From the NCBI GenBank assembly GCA_900551265.1, contig URVL01000104.1, positions 1 to 7,925 of the forward strand: a stretch of 7,925 nt of DNA, written 5' to 3'. This document shows, one piece after another, positions 5,892-7,925 of this stretch. A model generated the notes under the pieces. It saw nothing but the letters and a program-made list of their open reading frames with translations, had not been told where the DNA came from and searched no databases. The position numbers and the translations under genes were made by a program. Position 1 is the stretch's first letter, and every line of letters starts with the position of its first letter. The stretch is from an uncultured Eubacteriales bacterium (GTDB lineage Bacteria; Bacillota; Clostridia; Oscillospirales; QAMX01).

Positions 5892-6419
5892 ATGCGCACC
5901 CTTACAACACTCGATCTGAAAAATTATGAGCCGGGCTGGCATCGATATCGCCGTTTTGCGGTTCGCGCCGTTATTTTCCGTAAGCGTGATTTGCTGATGG
6001 TTCACAGTACGACCGACGGCTTTTATAAATTTCCTGGAGGCGGTATAGAGCGTGGCGAATCGCATTTGGACACATTAATACGGGAAACGAAAGAGGAAAT
6101 TGGACTTTCTATTATTCCGAAGTCCGTATGCGCGTTGGGGCGTATCCGGGAGGTTCGCAGGAGTATTTACAAAGAACATGAGATTTTTGATCATACATCC
6201 TACTATTATTATGCAAAAGTTGATGATATTATTGAGAAAACACAGCTCAGCCGCTATGAAGCAGAATTTGGATTTGAATTAGCCTGTGTTTCTCCGGAAA
6301 CTGCCTATCAGGCAAATATGAAAATCGCTTCCGAGGATAGAACCGCTTTTCTTTTCCGAGAAGCGTACATTCTGAAATGGCTGATAAAAAAGCAACAAAA
6401 GCAAGAACTGTGCAAATAA
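5892..6419 (+). CDS. Nudix hydrolase, second copy, divergent from the regulator
   Basis: This is a 175-residue cytosolic Nudix hydrolase, the only gene in the window on the plus strand. The Nudix box is complete at residues 50-72: GGIERGE, seven residues, then RETKEEIGL, so the metal-binding glutamates are present. The preceding YKFPGGG is the usual strand and turn. The N-terminal 20 residues (NYEPGWHRYRR) and the C-terminal helical tail rich in K and Q (after about 150) lie outside the core and resemble no substrate-specific signature that I recognise, so the substrate is open. Outside the box it shares little with the Nudix protein at 3317-3772, so the two are not a recent duplication. It has its own promoter region at 5780-5839, a strong Shine-Dalgarno and a hairpin directly after the stop, so it is probably a single-gene unit. 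It may share regulation with the divergent two-component genes, but nothing proves it. Confidence 0.92.
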   Translation: MRTLTTLDLKNYEPGWHRYRRFAVRAVIFRKRDLLMVHSTTDGFYKFPGGGIERGESHLDTLIRETKEEIGLSIIPKSVCALGRIREVRRSIYKEHEIFDHTSYYYYAKVDDIIEKTQLSRYEAEFGFELACVSPETAYQANMKIASEDRTAFLFREAYILKWLIKKQQKQELCK

Positions 6420-6455
6420 GCAGGCCCTCCATTATAGTTGGACGGTCTGCTTATT
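6415..6455 (+). terminator. Hairpin after the second Nudix gene, probable terminator
   Basis: AATAAGCAG (6415-6423) pairs with CTGCTTATT (6447-6455). The stem continues inward through CC/GG and TCCA/TGGA to a 7-nt loop (6432-6438), about 17 pairs with one mismatch and one G-U. It includes the stop codon. The tail is only TTATTC, so the T tract is weak. Confidence 0.6.
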
Positions 6456-6597
6456 CAAAATTAAGTTTGAAATGCCTTTTAGAGCGTTTCTTTCTCCGGT
6501 CTCTGTTTTTATATCTAAAATCTGACGGGAGCGTTTGACTCTCAAAAATCAGTCCATAAACAGACTGCATCACTGCGCTGTCGGTTGTAATCAGCCG
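6451..6597 (-). other. Open frame of 48 codons directly after the ABC transporter stop
   Basis: Reading past the TAA of the transporter in the same frame gives RLITTDSAVMQSVYGLIFES and on to a basic tail (RDRRKKRSKRHFK), ending at TAA 6453-6451. An ATG at 6570 would give 39 residues, but no ribosome site precedes it. It could be a short readthrough tail, the remnant of a lost gene, or chance. A weak terminator-like hairpin lies inside it, which speaks against coding. Confidence 0.2.
6544..6567 (-). terminator. Possible terminator of the right-hand ABC transporter
   Basis: On the minus strand CAGTC and GACTG (6567-6563 and 6554-6550) form a 5-bp stem, extendable by a G-U pair, followed by ATTTTT (6549-6544). 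It begins about 30 bp past the transporter stop. The stem is short, so strength is doubtful. Confidence 0.4.
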
Positions 6598-7925
6598 TTA
6601 TCCCTGAATCGACCAACTTTGACTTTGCATTTGCAGATCCACCATATGTGCATAAATGCCCTTTCGCGCAAGCAATTCTTCTGAAGACCCCTCTTCCGCC
6701 ACACAGCCGCCCGCAAGGACGACAATTTTGTCTGCTCCTGCCACAGTACGCATACGATGCGCAATCACAAGTACCGTTTTATTTTGTATCAGACGTGATA
6801 AAGCAGACTGTATCTGTGTTTCATTTTCTACATCGAGCGATGCGGTGGCCTCATCAAGCAAAATAATCGGCGCATTTTTTAGAAAAGCTCTTGCGATGGA
6901 TATCCGCTGTCGTTCTCCTCCGGAAAGCTCACAGCCATTTTCTCCAATGCGGCTGTTCCACTTATCGGGGAGTTTTTCAGCAAACTCTGTGCAGTTTGCG
7001 AGCCGGGCGGCAGCAAGAACCTCTTCGTCCGACGCGTCTTTTCGTCCGATTCGGATATTTTCTAAAATCGTATTGTCAAATAAGGTTACCTCCTGAAAGA
7101 CAATAGCGTACAGAGATAGCAGTGTTTCCGTATAAATTTGAAAAATGTCAATACCTCCAACTGTAATTTTTCCACGACTCACATCCCAAAAACGCGCGGC
7201 AAGCCGTGAAACCGTTGTCTTGCCTCCACCGGACGGACCTACCAGCGCCGTCACCTCACCCTGTTTGGCAGTGAACGAAACATCTCGCAACACCATATCT
7301 TCGCTGTTATAAGCAAATCCGACATGGTCAAATACGATATCATATCCGTTGTTGGTAAGCGTATTCCTCCCCTCCTGGACCGGACAGTCAAGGATCTCAT
7401 TCATGCGGGAAATATTAGTACGAGTGCTAATAACAGCAGCTAAATTCTGTAGCGCGCTCTGCAATGGATCATAAAGTCTTGATACCACCAATAGGAATAG
7501 GAAAAAGGTTAAGACATCCAAAGTGCTGTGTACGAGTAAAATTGAACCCACAAGTGCAACAGTCGCAATTCCAAGCTTTAACAAAAGCGATGCGGAAACA
7601 ACAAATACCGCCGTTCCGAACTCGCTCATTACGGCACGATGCTCTACCGCTCTGATCTTTTGGTCCAATCCGGCCAGATAGCTTTCCTCTGCATTGCAAG
7701 ATTTCAAATCACGGACAGCCTCGATACACTCCTGAATCCCGTCAGCGCAGGCTATTTTGGCCGCCATGGACTTGCGGTTTAGGCCCTCCTGTACGCTTGC
7801 AGAGAGCCAAACGATTGCAAATGAAATCGGCATCACCCAAAGTGTAGCCAGGGCCATACGCCAGTCAAAAACAAGCAAGCCAATTGCCACGAGAACCGTA
7901 GACGCAATAGATCCAAATAGCTCCG
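6598..7925 (-). CDS. ABC transporter with fused membrane and ATPase domains, C-terminal part (5' end outside window)
   Basis: The frame is open to the window edge, so the start is missing; about 442 codons are visible of a usual total near 580. The visible part opens inside a membrane helix (IGLLVFDWRMAL, bases near 7890-7850). It contains further helices of an exporter-type membrane domain (about 7600-7470), then the ATPase. Motifs by base position: Walker A GPSGGGKTT 7239-7213, Q-loop IVFQEVTLF near 7100, signature ELSGGERQR 6930-6904, Walker B with ILLDEATA 6864-6841, and the switch histidine in IAHRM near 6759. All are intact. The stretch FFLFLLVVSRLYDPL with ALQNLAA resembles the IrtAB/YbtPQ group, which use an exporter fold for siderophore import in some bacteria; in Clostridia similar proteins come as heterodimer pairs. 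A partner gene would be expected just upstream, outside the window. Substrate and direction are inferred only. Confidence 0.92.
   Translation of the reverse strand, partial: ELFGSIASTVLVAIGLLVFDWRMALATLWVMPISFAIVWLSASVQEGLNRKSMAAKIACADGIQECIEAVRDLKSCNAEESYLAGLDQKIRAVEHRAVMSEFGTAVFVVSASLLLKLGIATVALVGSILLVHSTLDVLTFFLFLLVVSRLYDPLQSALQNLAAVISTRTNISRMNEILDCPVQEGRNTLTNNGYDIVFDHVGFAYNSEDMVLRDVSFTAKQGEVTALVGPSGGGKTTVSRLAARFWDVSRGKITVGGIDIFQIYTETLLSLYAIVFQEVTLFDNTILENIRIGRKDASDEEVLAAARLANCTEFAEKLPDKWNSRIGENGCELSGGERQRISIARAFLKNAPIILLDEATASLDVENETQIQSALSRLIQNKTVLVIAHRMRTVAGADKIVVLAGGCVAEEGSSEELLARKGIYAHMVDLQMQSQSWSIQG

Noticed and set aside
1..7925. Mobile element, CRISPR array, phage or RNA gene
   Set aside because: No transposase, integrase, terminal inverted repeats, spaced repeat array, tRNA cloverleaf or rRNA sequence was seen on either strand.

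Overview
The window looks like a chromosomal segment of a low-to-mid GC Gram-positive bacterium, most likely class Clostridia of the Bacillota. The evidence is strong purine-rich Shine-Dalgarno sites, sigma-A type promoters, intrinsic terminators, and a Bce-type antibiotic-peptide sensing and resistance module, a hallmark of Firmicutes. I see no insertion sequence, CRISPR array, tRNA, rRNA or phage gene.

Layout. At the left edge (1-115, minus) lies the start of a zinc-ribbon protein with its own promoter (175-203). A perfect 16-bp hairpin (322-356) ends the next minus-strand unit. That unit is an ABC transporter of the BceAB type: a ten-helix FtsX-like permease with a large, very acidic external domain (390-2423), translationally overlapped by its ATPase (2416-3183). 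A 133-bp intergenic region (3184-3316) carries the transporter promoter, phased ATGTAA repeats, a BceR-box-like element and a 12-bp perfect inverted repeat. Upstream of it, also on the minus strand, are a MutT-like Nudix hydrolase (3317-3772), an intramembrane-sensing histidine kinase (3798-4790) and an OmpR-type response regulator (4787-5461, TTG start).

From 5462 to 5891 is a 430-bp divergent intergenic region. It holds the regulator promoter with a candidate OmpR-type direct repeat, a possible gene relic, and a tandem 29-bp repeat in front of a second, plus-strand Nudix hydrolase (5892-6419). The right end (6598-7925, minus) is the C-terminal three quarters of an ABC exporter-fold transporter with fused ATPase, cut by the window edge and resembling the IrtAB/YbtPQ group.

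Likely joint function. In known Bce modules, the kinase has almost no external domain and senses drug through the transporter. The kinase phosphorylates the regulator, which activates the transporter promoter, and the transporter protects lipid II-cycle intermediates from peptide antibiotics. The same circuit is plausible here. The distinctive point is the Nudix gene placed between the two-component pair and the transporter, apparently co-transcribed with the kinase, with a second Nudix gene divergent from the regulator. Nothing here proves a new system; the Nudix-Bce association and the promoter architecture deserve the second look.
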